From Promethearchaeota archaeon (GTDB taxonomy: Archaea; Asgardarchaeota; Lokiarchaeia; Sigyniarchaeales; SOKP01), in contig SHMW01000046.1 of the NCBI GenBank assembly GCA_008080735.1, positions 1-33,839 of the forward strand: a DNA stretch of 33,839 nt, read 5' to 3'. The notes beneath the pieces were generated by a model. It was not told where the DNA came from. It did no database searches and saw only the letters and a list, made by a program, of their open reading frames with translations. Made by a program: the position numbers and the translations under genes. Below are positions 17,601 through 25,253 of this stretch, piece by piece. The first letter of the stretch is position 1. Every line of letters begins with the position of its first letter.

Positions 17601-19161
17601 TTACACTTGCAAATCTGTACATTATACTTGTTCCAGCTAGCGTTTTTTCCCCCTTTAAAGATATTTCGATTTTTTCTAAATTTTTCAAACAATTTAGGAA
17701 AAGAGCTACATGTACCAATGATATTTCTCTCACTAGATAATCATTTAATTCTTTTTGAATTTCTTCTGAGGTCTTCTCCCCTTCCAATGCGTTTTTCCAA
17801 ATTCTCCACCAATTATCAAAAATTCCATGATATTTTAGTTTAGATGGGATAAACATTTTCAAAAGAATTCCAACAGCAAAAATCCGGTCAGTATTTCTGT
17901 CATACTCGACATCAAAATTGATGGAAATAGGAGAATATCTAGGAATTGAATAAGAATAAGTTTGGTGGTTTTTAGGGTAAATTATTCGTTTATTCTTTAT
18001 AGCTCGGGTTTTTAATTTCATAGTAGGTAATTCAGAATATAGAGGTTTGGGAATAGCCCCTACTTTGATTTGATTAATTTTTTTTAAAAGATCACCTATA
18101 TTCTGTATATTTAATTCATTTTTCAGTTGTTGAGCAATCGATTTTGATGTAAAGGGAATTAAATCTATGGCCCAATTTTCTGGGTGTTCTTTATCCTTCA
18201 TACCAAGTGTTTCTTTACAATCTTCTATGAACTGACAATAACCGCAGCCATCATGGATATTAGTTTTTACTTGCGAAATTTGGCAGGGCGCTTTTTTCCA
18301 TAATTCCCTTATAACTCCAACAACACTGCTATAAATTCTTTGCGATTCTTTCCAGCTAATAAAACTAACTAACCCATTATCAAATAAATCGTAAATAGAA
18401 TTTAGTAAATTATATTTATCTTTTTTCCTCAAGGGTAAAATGCCATTATAATTCGCTCTCACATAAAATGTTTTATCCAACCCTAATTCTTTTAGAAAAT
18501 ATGCCAAGGTTCTAAGATAATAAAAAATCTCTAAAAAATGTTTTTTTCCCACATTCTCTTCATTGGTATATTTAATATCAAAAACCGAAATTCCTATTCG
18601 TGCATTTTCCTTCTCTTTTGAAATTAGTTGAATGTTTCCACCAGCATTAATCTCATAAATTTTATCCATATATTTATTAAGTCCATTACCGAGAAATATA
18701 AGATCTGGTCTCTGAGAAGAATAATTCACAGGAACATCATTATTTTTTGCCTTTGGATAAAAAATTTCATAAAAAAATGATTTTGGAATTTTAAATTGGT
18801 GTTCTAATAATAAGCAGAGTGAAGGGGCATTTTCGCCTACAAATTTATCAGCTATTTCATTCAAAATTTTAACACTTAATTTTACTCTCCCGATTATTTC
18901 ATTTCCTGACTCATCTTTAGAAGATTTAAATTCAACATTTTCTAAGTTTTTCAGATATGAATACACAATCTGCTCATATTCCTTCCCCTTTTCTTTTAAG
19001 TATTTAGTTTGAAATATCAATCGCTCGGGAGGAGTAGATGGTATCGGTCTAACGGGATCAAACCATACATCTGGTGAATCTCTACCTAATTCTAAAAATA
19101 ATCTTCTCTTACAGTTGGTTAAAATATAACTCTGAAGTAAAGTCTTATTAAATTTACCCAT
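14674..19161 (-). CDS. Fe-S RecB-type nuclease fused to SF1 (UPF1/Dna2-like) helicase
   Basis: A 1495-aa protein. The N-terminal 320 residues form a PD-(D/E)xK nuclease of the Cas4/AddB/Dna2 type. C17 plus C306-x2-C309-x5-C315 match a 4Fe-4S staple, and the active site includes D153 (RPDL) and D195-I-K197 followed by a helix with YYLRTL. Residues about 350-950 are not recognised. The C-terminal third is a superfamily 1 helicase of the UPF1/Dna2 group: Walker A GPPGTGKS from residue 995, motif II (CVDEAS), motif III (GDHNQLPP), motif IV (NYRSH) and motif VI (VLTSRAKSK). It would unwind and cut DNA ends, possibly together with Mre11-Rad50. It is the first gene of the operon. A GTG-free, nearly leaderless start is likely. 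Confidence 0.9.
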   Translation of the reverse strand: MGKFNKTLLQSYILTNCKRRLFLELGRDSPDVWFDPVRPIPSTPPERLIFQTKYLKEKGKEYEQIVYSYLKNLENVEFKSSKDESGNEIIGRVKLSVKILNEIADKFVGENAPSLCLLLEHQFKIPKSFFYEIFYPKAKNNDVPVNYSSQRPDLIFLGNGLNKYMDKIYEINAGGNIQLISKEKENARIGISVFDIKYTNEENVGKKHFLEIFYYLRTLAYFLKELGLDKTFYVRANYNGILPLRKKDKYNLLNSIYDLFDNGLVSFISWKESQRIYSSVVGVIRELWKKAPCQISQVKTNIHDGCGYCQFIEDCKETLGMKDKEHPENWAIDLIPFTSKSIAQQLKNELNIQNIGDLLKKINQIKVGAIPKPLYSELPTMKLKTRAIKNKRIIYPKNHQTYSYSIPRYSPISINFDVEYDRNTDRIFAVGILLKMFIPSKLKYHGIFDNWWRIWKNALEGEKTSEEIQKELNDYLVREISLVHVALFLNCLKNLEKIEISLKGEKTLAGTSIMYRFASVNKDITAESEAILTIKTILKLNWILQMCNIIEDYIVIDITGKYGTYYIGPDTGIFYWSRNQLEHLQDMIQRNLNKVISEPLVRGAYEEILMYFTPSDTEVSNPYQHKKLFDIQSFAESCLGFPDIINYTWHGIAKKLFKNLEINTKMYWIPHFNYLDLSSWLLYLREIDPNKKKKKMNIIKHQIIFKLHIIDSIRAQFQKEGNLAISENARTISRHDYKSAILPSEFHDIAHVWYLFSRLDTALQQQDDEYYRTMFPDFSIGKLFSARVSDLNIIDLQGKSLQYTFFLMGLSSNMKLKEGDRVLLIPNSKRGLKLDKRVYKWIIDIETIEWNSKIKGHYITTKPSTNNVFDACEEESIDFNAETWYIYHFSSDAWSNKLYNNNHSALLQRHNFGRSWLGERLAFLWDIRNKPKLKWPEHWNFSTPSIYLFAPKVLRYYDKALSNQTIYSQINPTPDISQKEAIINSLSKTISAILGPPGTGKSQTIAALIDEFIIRRTRKNKDSKILITSFSYTALRVIIDKIRKSKDHSGNPTPSSEVQKIFFHSRTQNPIPNERYLRNVDDLMKDGQTWKLNGKTRTVTETILLEESLEDNFIIFANAHQLYHLTSRVSENFCFDLICVDEASQLPADYFMSSLQFIKKPKISIKKPELMVPKQFIRTKNEVKNLMAQNSAITSDSLTKVIVVGDHNQLPPVRVKKPPKNLETILDNIFRYYVEGHNISKRQLKVNYRSHRDIVEFTSQLGLYENIIAYKKNANRILRGNLEKIKKSWVREVLEPQRVACAIIHQQRFEIGISLLEAQIVAEIIKGFYLMVNPKNETEEKRFWNEKVGVVAPHNAQGRTVIRNIFQLFEIITTLPKSQLMQHLKESVYSVEKFQGSDRDLIICSIGLSDEDKLQMEDEFIYNLNRFNVLTSRAKSKLIFVSSDKFVEYIPDEREILEESSKIYRFVKEYCKNEIMLNIESEEDEKFYKVRFRYK

Positions 19162-19186
19162 AAAATAGACCGAGATTTATAATGAG

Positions 19187-19197
19187 TATATATATTA
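19187..19197 (-). promoter_or_regulatory. TATA box for the ten-gene operon
   Basis: The minus strand reads AATATATATAC here, centred about 31 bases upstream of the nuclease-helicase ATG. Archaeal spacing puts the transcription start about six bases before the ATG, so the mRNA would be nearly leaderless, which agrees with the lack of a ribosome-binding site. A second A/T match (TTATAAATC, 19175-19183) is closer and less likely. I see no comparably placed promoter inside the operon, but did not test every spacer. Confidence 0.5.
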
Positions 19198-19374
19198 ATT
19201 TGAGTTTTAATAAATAAGAGACTTTACCAATTTTTTGTTAAAGAAAAAATAAATCTAAATCCAATTTATTCCAAGTAATAATTTGATTTTACTTTTTCAT
19301 GGATACGAAAATCGAAAATTGAAAATTAGAAAATATAAAAAATTATAAATTTAAATTATCGAATTTACTTTATT

Positions 19375-19812
19375 TCATTCTGGTTTTTTTAACTTAAATC
19401 TCCCAATTATGGTCAGTATCACTCCTAAAAATCCAAAACCTCCGTTCAGAGAAACCAGACTTAGCATCCAAGTTAATAATTCAGACGAGAGCGTTCCAGC
19501 ATAAATTCCAGTTATAAGATAAACAATCAGCCCTATTAAACCCATACCCGCACCCAAAGAGATAATGAATTTTCCAATTCCATATTGACCTATAGCTACA
19601 ATAATAGAGCCAATTATAACGCTAGCTCCACCCCCTAAGGCAATATAATTAAAGATTCTCAGAACCAAATTTAAAATAGGTGCTAAATCAGGATTCGCAT
19701 CTTCTAATATTGAAAAGACCATCGCAAAAAAGGTCACATCCCCAACAACAGATCCAATAATCATCAAAATGCCGCCTATTAAACACAATAAAATCCATTT
19801 TTTATTTTCCAT
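19375..19812 (-). CDS. Small four-helix membrane protein
   Basis: About 145 aa with four predicted membrane helices at roughly 5-27, 45-70, 75-98 and 110-135, and short charged ends (MENKKW at the start, KLKKPE at the end). No catalytic motif is visible and I do not recognise the family. The ATG at 19812 is preferred; an in-frame GTG at 19821 would add three residues. An A/T-rich TATA-like sequence lies at about 19862-19872 on the minus strand, between this gene and fdhD, so it may be transcribed separately. It may simply be a DUF-type integral membrane protein. Confidence 0.7.
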   Translation of the reverse strand: MENKKWILLCLIGGILMIIGSVVGDVTFFAMVFSILEDANPDLAPILNLVLRIFNYIALGGGASVIIGSIIVAIGQYGIGKFIISLGAGMGLIGLIVYLITGIYAGTLSSELLTWMLSLVSLNGGFGFLGVILTIIGRFKLKKPE

Positions 19813-19900
19813 TCTTATCACGTTCTAGAAATAATTTTGAAAAAAAGAATTGAATAATTACTAAAATATATTTGGGTTATTTTTTAGCAATGGGAATTTA

Positions 19901-20707
19901 TTAAACAATCCTGAAAGGATGAGTATAAATATTCATTCTATTTTTTCGGACAAATCCTATTAATGTGGTTCCATAAACATCAGCTAATCTGATCCCCGAA
20001 TCAATGGCCGTGGAAACTGATGCAACTATAGGAATCTCAGCCCGAACTGCTTTTAATACTGTATCTCCTGTCAAACGTCCGGTAGAGCAGAGTATGACGT
20101 TCTTTAAGGGATGTTTTTTAGCAATTAGATCGCCTATCGCTTTATCGATCGCATTATGTCGTCCAATATCCTCCATTAGTGTTAACAATTTTCCATTTTT
20201 AGCATATATAGCACATCCATGACATCCACCCGTTTGTCTGAATAGAGTTGTTTCCGATTGCATCTTAGCGATAAAATTTGAGAGGGTATCTGCGCCAATT
20301 TTTAATCGATTCTGTAGTATAGGAGCAATTCTATTAGAATCCAGATGTTTTTCAATCATTCTTCTCCAAGGAGGTGAGATTCCACTTGTTGTATCCACTA
20401 CTCGCCCTAATGGATTTAATGCGAATGCTTCTTGAGGAATGCGGTTTTTCTCTTTTAAGATTATATTGATTTCAGAATTGTTTTCATTTATTTCTAATTC
20501 CTTAACATCGTCTATAGTTTTAATAATCTCGGTAAAATAAAGAAACCCTATAGCTAATTCTTTTACATTTTTAGGTAAACAGATAATCGTCGCGAATGGT
20601 TTTGAGTTAATGGTAATTTCGATGGGTACTTCAATTAAAACTATATCATCGATAATTTTTCTATCATTGCCCGTTATTTGAGTTATTTTTATTTTTCTTT
20701 TAAAAAT
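19901..20707 (-). CDS. fdhD: FdhD, sulfurtransferase for the Mo/W-pterin cofactor
   Basis: FdhD passes sulfur to the bis-pterin Mo/W cofactor of formate dehydrogenase-type enzymes. The C-terminal motifs are clear: TGGCHGCA, EDIGRHNAIDK, CSTGRLTGD and a final IYTHPFRIV. The first in-frame conventional start, a GTG at 20398, would leave only 165 aa. The frame is open from the TAG at 20725 and encodes the normal N-terminal half (VPIEITINSKP, LAIGFLYFTE) without any ATG, GTG or TTG. An ATT at 20707 lies eight bases after a perfect AGAAGGAGG, giving 268 aa, the normal family length. The CxxC loop usual before the TGG motif is missing (TTSGISPP instead). A C162-H-G-C165 pair occurs inside the TGG motif. 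FwdB in this window is a plausible client. Confidence 0.88.
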   Translation of the reverse strand: MFKRKIKITQITGNDRKIIDDIVLIEVPIEITINSKPFATIICLPKNVKELAIGFLYFTEIIKTIDDVKELEINENNSEINIILKEKNRIPQEAFALNPLGRVVDTTSGISPPWRRMIEKHLDSNRIAPILQNRLKIGADTLSNFIAKMQSETTLFRQTGGCHGCAIYAKNGKLLTLMEDIGRHNAIDKAIGDLIAKKHPLKNVILCSTGRLTGDTVLKAVRAEIPIVASVSTAIDSGIRLADVYGTTLIGFVRKNRMNIYTHPFRIV

Positions 20708-20715
20708 TGAAATCG

Positions 20716-20724
20716 CCTCCTTCT
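20716..20724 (-). promoter_or_regulatory. Ribosome-binding site that sets an ATT start for fdhD
   Basis: The minus strand reads AGAAGGAGG and ends at 20716, eight bases before the in-frame ATT at 20707-20705. Another in-frame ATT at 20713 is only two bases away, too close to be used. No ATG, GTG or TTG in frame lies near it. The position decides the fdhD start. Confidence 0.65.
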
Positions 20725-20826
20725 AAGCTATTTTTATAAATCTATAGAAATAGCAATTTTAGTCTAAAAAAATTTACTATTTAACAGAATCAAGTTTTAT
20801 CTTAGTTATACTATTCTTAAGCGGTC

Positions 20827-20836
20827 ATATAAAAAA
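20827..20836 (+). promoter_or_regulatory. TATA box for the MFS transporter gene
   Basis: ATATAAAAAA lies about 45 bases upstream of the ATG at 20878, predicting a start of transcription near 20857. A GGTTAG-type ribosome-binding site lies just before the ATG. The gene is divergent from fdhD. Confidence 0.5.
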
Positions 20837-20877
20837 TGACAAATTTTATGGCTTAATAAAAATTCAAAAGGTTAGTT

Positions 20878-22320
20878 ATGTTGAAAAAGGAAAAGCTAGA
20901 AGATGGTGAACACACTAATTTTACTTCAATTGTAAAAAAATCGTGGCCTTGCCTTGCCTCCTACCTTACGATGGCCTTTACACTTGCATTTTTATATATA
21001 AATGTTTTAATCATATCTAACATAATATGGCCAGGAGAGGATTTTCGTTCTACTGAAATCGGATTATTATTTGGAATTTCGACATATATAATGGCTTTTT
21101 CCGGACTGTTATTTGGAAACTTAGCCGATAGAATTTCAAGAATCAAATTGTTTTCAATCTGTACTTTTCTATTTGGATTAGGATTTATCATTAATGGATT
21201 TGCTCCCGAAGGCTTGGGGCTTATCACTTATTCGTTCTTTATCTTTTGTGTTTTTATAAGGGGTTTTTTTAGTGGAGGTTTTTGGCCGTTAATAAACTCA
21301 TATATAACTGATAGCTCCCTGGAAGATGAACGTTCGCACTTCTTTGGGATTTTAAATACATTATTTCAACTATTTCAATTAGCGGGGATGATTTTAGCTG
21401 CATTTATGTTCCAATCTGGACTCTGGAGATATTATTTCTGGATGATTGGCTCAGCTATTTGTGTAGTAGGTATTTTTATTTTAAGAGGGGAAGAACCAAA
21501 ACGTGCTTCTAAAAGAGAAGAACTAAAAGAGATTATGCATGATACAAATATTTATTATGAATATCGATTAAATATAGAGAGTATTAAAGGAACCATCTTT
21601 AAGCCAACAAATTTAATCGCTTTTGGCGAAGGAATTTTTACCACTATTTTACTTTCAGTCCCAGATTTCCTTCTGGTCGCTTATATTCAATCATCTCCCT
21701 ATAATTTTTCACCCATTACCTCAAGTTTGTTTATGATAGTGTTTGGAGTTCCAGGAACGATTATCGGTTCAATAGTTTTTGCCAAACTTTCTGATAAATT
21801 ATCTAAAAGAGATATCAAAAATCGTATTTATCTCATTGTCTTCTCTCTAATAGGAATATTTACGACTTTTATGATCGTTTTCTTACTCCCGCTCCAGCAT
21901 TTTACTGTAAGTCAAGGAAATAATTTGATTATTGTGTTGTCGTTTCCTATTATGTGGATTTTAGGACTTGTAGCTTTAGCAGCACGCTCGATTTTAGGTC
22001 TCTATAGTATAAATCAACCACCCTTAATTCAGAAGATCAATTTACCGGAAGCACAAGGTTTTATTAGTTCTACAAACCAATTTCTTGAGAGCATTGGATA
22101 TGGTACGGGTCCAATCTTAGCAGGATTTTTACTTGAAATTTTTAGCCAAAACTATCAGATTACAGTAACTCTTACAATGAGTATTGGAATCGTTGGCGCC
22201 TTTTTATGGTTGATCGCGACGAAATGGATTGATCGGGATGCAGCGCGAATCTCTAGAATATTATCTGAGCGAAAGGATGAGTTGAATAGCAAAAGTAAAG
22301 GGATGAAAAGTCCTAAATAA
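20878..22320 (+). CDS. MFS transporter
   Basis: A 480-aa integral membrane protein with about twelve helices in two halves. Motif A of the major facilitator superfamily is recognisable in the loop after helix 2 (GNLADRISRIKL), with a related loop in the second half (AKLSDKLSKRD). A charged central loop lies at about residues 200-240. The cytoplasmic N-terminus starts MLKKEKLEDGEH. The substrate cannot be told from the sequence; the RGFFSGGFWP segment in helix 4-5 resembles sugar-phosphate/drug-type members. It is transcribed apart from its left neighbours, and the membrane protein gene 62 bases downstream has its own TATA-like sequence. Confidence 0.88.
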   Translation: MLKKEKLEDGEHTNFTSIVKKSWPCLASYLTMAFTLAFLYINVLIISNIIWPGEDFRSTEIGLLFGISTYIMAFSGLLFGNLADRISRIKLFSICTFLFGLGFIINGFAPEGLGLITYSFFIFCVFIRGFFSGGFWPLINSYITDSSLEDERSHFFGILNTLFQLFQLAGMILAAFMFQSGLWRYYFWMIGSAICVVGIFILRGEEPKRASKREELKEIMHDTNIYYEYRLNIESIKGTIFKPTNLIAFGEGIFTTILLSVPDFLLVAYIQSSPYNFSPITSSLFMIVFGVPGTIIGSIVFAKLSDKLSKRDIKNRIYLIVFSLIGIFTTFMIVFLLPLQHFTVSQGNNLIIVLSFPIMWILGLVALAARSILGLYSINQPPLIQKINLPEAQGFISSTNQFLESIGYGTGPILAGFLLEIFSQNYQITVTLTMSIGIVGAFLWLIATKWIDRDAARISRILSERKDELNSKSKGMKSPK

Positions 22321-22334
22321 ATTATACAACCAAT

Positions 22335-22344
22335 TTTTATATAT
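22335..22344 (+). promoter_or_regulatory. TATA-like box before the PH-like membrane protein
   Basis: TTTTTATATAT lies about 40 bases upstream of the ATG at 22383, with CGGTGA as ribosome-binding site at 22370-22375. The spacing suits an archaeal promoter, giving this gene its own start besides possible read-through from the MFS gene. Confidence 0.4.
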
Positions 22345-22382
22345 GCCTCTCTGTTATAAATCAATAAATCGGTGAAAATAAT

Positions 22383-23072
22383 ATGTCTGAAGAAAAAACA
22401 AGTGAAGAAAAAAAGTCGGAACTAACACCAGAAGAACAGGTTATTATACGCTCCTATTCAAAAGTTATATTCTTTTATCCGCTATTCATAACTTCTTTAG
22501 TTCTTGGCGTTATTCAGTTATTCTACGATGAAACATTAGCGACCCTCGGATTTATATGGATGATTGTATTCTTTATCAATCTATTTGTGACTGCGTTTAA
22601 CATATCCAGCACTAAATTCTTTGTTTTAGTTCTTTCGATTATCATTGTTGTATTGCTCTTGGTGTTTTTCGTACTTCCCAATGTCGCTTTTACAGTATTC
22701 ATTCCACCTGGGGAATTTAACATAGAAATGACTATGCAATTCTATTTTATCAGCGCTGCTATTTTAGGATTTATGCTCTTACTCGCTTTTCTGGAAACAA
22801 GGATAAATTTTTGGAAACTGGAACGAAATGAACTCTATCACGAACAAGGGATTTTTGCGGAAGCTGATCGATATCCCGTACGCGATTTAAGGTTCAAAAA
22901 AGAGATTCCCGACGTGTTTGAATATCTTATATTAAGAGCTGGGAGTATAACCCTTCAAACTGGGGAAGAAACTTTCCATCTGGATACGGTGCCAAATGTT
23001 ACAGATAAGGAAGATAAAATTGACCGCCTTCTAAGTCATTTAAGCGTTGAAGTTGACGAAATTGATAAATAA
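22383..23072 (+). CDS. Four-helix membrane protein with PH-like cytoplasmic tail
   Basis: A 229-aa protein with a charged N-terminus (MSEEKTSEEKKSE), four predicted membrane helices at about 27-47, 53-73, 78-105 and 115-138, and a soluble C-terminal domain of about 85 residues. The tail (NELYHEQGIFAE, then YPVRDLRFKKEIPDVFEYL, then GSITLQTGEETFHLD) has the strand pattern of bacterial/archaeal PH-like domains (bPH/DUF304), which often sit beside membrane helices. The role is unknown; a membrane scaffold is one guess. The family call rests on pattern only. The gene ends facing the ABC ATPase gene. Confidence 0.6.
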   Translation: MSEEKTSEEKKSELTPEEQVIIRSYSKVIFFYPLFITSLVLGVIQLFYDETLATLGFIWMIVFFINLFVTAFNISSTKFFVLVLSIIIVVLLLVFFVLPNVAFTVFIPPGEFNIEMTMQFYFISAAILGFMLLLAFLETRINFWKLERNELYHEQGIFAEADRYPVRDLRFKKEIPDVFEYLILRAGSITLQTGEETFHLDTVPNVTDKEDKIDRLLSHLSVEVDEIDK

Positions 23073-23082
23073 AGTATTCAAA

Positions 23083-23123
23083 TTTTTTATAGCTTTTTTT
23101 TCATATTAGAATAAAAAATAAAA
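23083..23123. terminator. T-rich convergent termination region
   Basis: T-runs occur on the plus strand at 23083-23088 and 23094-23101, just after the PH-like protein gene, and on the minus strand at 23114-23118 and 23120-23123, just after the ABC ATPase gene. U-rich tracts terminate archaeal transcription, so this 65-base spacer can serve both genes. Confidence 0.5.
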
Positions 23124-23137
23124 GTGAGATTTTATAC

Positions 23138-23851
23138 TCATTCACCCCAACAGAACATATTATATGTTGGTTTTTCGCTTAATTGTCCATCTTTAATCCA
23201 TATATTTGTACCCAATGGATGTTCTGCCACTGCTTGAGCGATTCTTGGATCATGAGTGACGATTACAACGGTTTTTTCGTTTTCCGCAAGCTTAAGTAAG
23301 AGTTCGACAATTGATTTTCCTGTTTCTGAATCTAAATTACCAGTCGGTTCATCAGCTAGAATTACTTTCGGATCATTAATTAAAGCACGGGCAATAGCAA
23401 TTCTCTGAGATTCTCCACCTGATAATTTCCCCACCTTGCTTTCTCCCCGATTTCCTAAACCCACTAAATCAAGCAATTCTTGAGCCCTTTTTCTATTACC
23501 AGATTTTATCCCATATGGGATTAGAGGGATCAGTATATTATCCATCACGTTTAGATTCGGTAAAAGGTAAAAGGTTTGGAATACGAATCCTACTGTTTCC
23601 TTTCGATAAGAAGACAACTTCCTTTCTGGAAGAGAACCTATATCCCTCCCCCCAACTATAATTTTACCAGAGGTTGGACTGTCCATTGCACCTAAGAGAT
23701 TGAGTAAAGTGCTTTTTCCACTTCCAGAAGGACCCATAATGGTAATAATCTTTCCCTTCTCAATTTCAAGGTTCACATTATCAAGGGCTCTAATTTCCGT
23801 TCTCTCTTCACCATAAATTTTGCTTACGTTTTTCAAACTGATTAATGACAT
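23138..23851 (-). CDS. ABC transporter ATP-binding protein, MacB/LolD type
   Basis: A 237-aa ATPase with Walker A GPSGSGKST (40-48), Q-loop (FVFQTF), signature LSGGESQR (about 143), Walker B VILADEPTGNLD and H-loop VTHD. The VILADEPTGNLD form is typical of the MacB/LolD/FtsE group, which works with FtsX-type permeases. Its permease is the gene directly upstream (16 bases apart), so the two form one transporter operon. Such systems export peptides or lipoproteins or drive mechanical work in the cell envelope; the cargo here is unknown. Confidence 0.93.
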   Translation of the reverse strand: MSLISLKNVSKIYGEERTEIRALDNVNLEIEKGKIITIMGPSGSGKSTLLNLLGAMDSPTSGKIIVGGRDIGSLPERKLSSYRKETVGFVFQTFYLLPNLNVMDNILIPLIPYGIKSGNRKRAQELLDLVGLGNRGESKVGKLSGGESQRIAIARALINDPKVILADEPTGNLDSETGKSIVELLLKLAENEKTVVIVTHDPRIAQAVAEHPLGTNIWIKDGQLSEKPTYNMFCWGE

Positions 23852-23867
23852 TTATTTTATCATCTCC

Positions 23868-25103
23868 CTATTCTCCTTTTAATACTCTTACTGGACGTAC
23901 TCTTGCCGCTTTCAATCCAGGATAGAGACCACCCAAAATCCCAAGACCCAAAGCGTATAGTAAGACTTCTATTATACCCTCGTAAGTAATAATCGCAGAA
24001 ATACCTCCAAATGGGCTAGCCCCGCTACTTAAAAAATATATAAAAAAACTCCCAATTCCCATCCCGATTAAAGCTCCAACAATACCTAAAGTCAACGATT
24101 CGAAAATCACGTTTTCAAATATATGACGGTTTTTCCACCCCGTGGCCTTTAAAATTGCGAATTCCTTCATTCTGGAACTTACCGAAAGTAGCTGAGTTAC
24201 TATTATTGCCATTCCCCCAGCAAGAACGGTGATTAAACCAATTACACCCGCAAAGCTGTCGAATATTTCAAAAGTTTCTTGAAATGACTGGAAAAACGCA
24301 GCTTCTGAAAAAGCTTCGACCTGGACGTCCGTGTATCCATCATTGTCAGAATAATCATTGATTTTATCCACAAATGAGTTTGTTTCTTCAATAGATGTTA
24401 CATCAAATCGCAATATAATTGAAGTATAGTAAACACTTTGTGTTTGTCCCGATAGATTTAATAAATTCCAGAGTGTTTCCATATCTGTATAAATATAATA
24501 CTGTCTTGGTACAAACGATGGTGCCCCTAAGTCTTCTTGATTATAAATCCCGGTAATCTCTAAACTGACATTAATTCCCCCTCCAAGGTCTATTTCTAAT
24601 TTATCTCCAATGGAAGTATTAAATGTTGCCGCAGAGGGTAATCTGGAATCGATTATAGTTTCATTTGCCTCAATATTGAATAATCTTCCACTTGTAATTT
24701 TGGTGGATACACCCTCCCACTCTCCATCAATAGATTTATTAATCCCTACTAGAGTCAAGGAATCACCCGTGTTAGGTAATTGGGAATTATATCCATCAGT
24801 AAAACCACTTGGCGCTGCCGTTTCTACATTATAAGAAATAATTGAGGAACCAACATCTGGTGTTTCAAAAATTTCATCAACCGTACCTATAGGTAATCTA
24901 CTTAAGGATTCTAGTTGGGCTCCTTCTTCTTGTATTTCTATAATTCCTATGGATCTCGTCAAATTATCTTGAAATGTGGCATTAACTCCTGCGGTGAAAG
25001 CTCCAATGACAAATACAAGCATTAAACCAAATCCTACTCCAACGCTCGCCAAAATCGCGATTAGTTTCTTTCTGAACGCGTTTTTAATACTGAATTTAAG
25101 CAT
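23868..25103 (-). CDS. ABC transporter permease, FtsX/MacB type
   Basis: A 411-aa membrane protein with the FtsX/MacB topology: one helix near the N-terminus (about 12-35), a large extracytoplasmic domain of some 230 residues (about 40-270), then three helices toward the C-terminus. The segment after the second helix (SSRMKEFAILKATGWKNRHI) is the conserved coupling region of FtsX-domain permeases, and the end (GLYPGLKAARVRPVRVLKGE) is also typical. With the next gene it makes a MacB/LolCDE-like transporter. The extracytoplasmic part resembles the MacB periplasmic core domain. Confidence 0.9.
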   Translation of the reverse strand: MLKFSIKNAFRKKLIAILASVGVGFGLMLVFVIGAFTAGVNATFQDNLTRSIGIIEIQEEGAQLESLSRLPIGTVDEIFETPDVGSSIISYNVETAAPSGFTDGYNSQLPNTGDSLTLVGINKSIDGEWEGVSTKITSGRLFNIEANETIIDSRLPSAATFNTSIGDKLEIDLGGGINVSLEITGIYNQEDLGAPSFVPRQYYIYTDMETLWNLLNLSGQTQSVYYTSIILRFDVTSIEETNSFVDKINDYSDNDGYTDVQVEAFSEAAFFQSFQETFEIFDSFAGVIGLITVLAGGMAIIVTQLLSVSSRMKEFAILKATGWKNRHIFENVIFESLTLGIVGALIGMGIGSFFIYFLSSGASPFGGISAIITYEGIIEVLLYALGLGILGGLYPGLKAARVRPVRVLKGE

Positions 25104-25253
25104 TTACATCATTTTAATTGAATTTTGACAAATCTATTATTTAAATTTCAATTTTTCTTTGAGATTTCTAAAAATCAGATTTCTATATTTTTAAAAGAAG
25201 AAAATTTAATATTCATTCACATTATAAAACAAAAAAAAATCACAATAAAGTAA

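Noticed and set aside
1735..19161. Assignment of the ten-gene run to a named defence system such as Lamassu or Wadjet
   Set aside because: Lamassu and Wadjet have SMC-like proteins, but their other components do not match Mre11, the nuclease-helicase, MoxR and VWA seen here.
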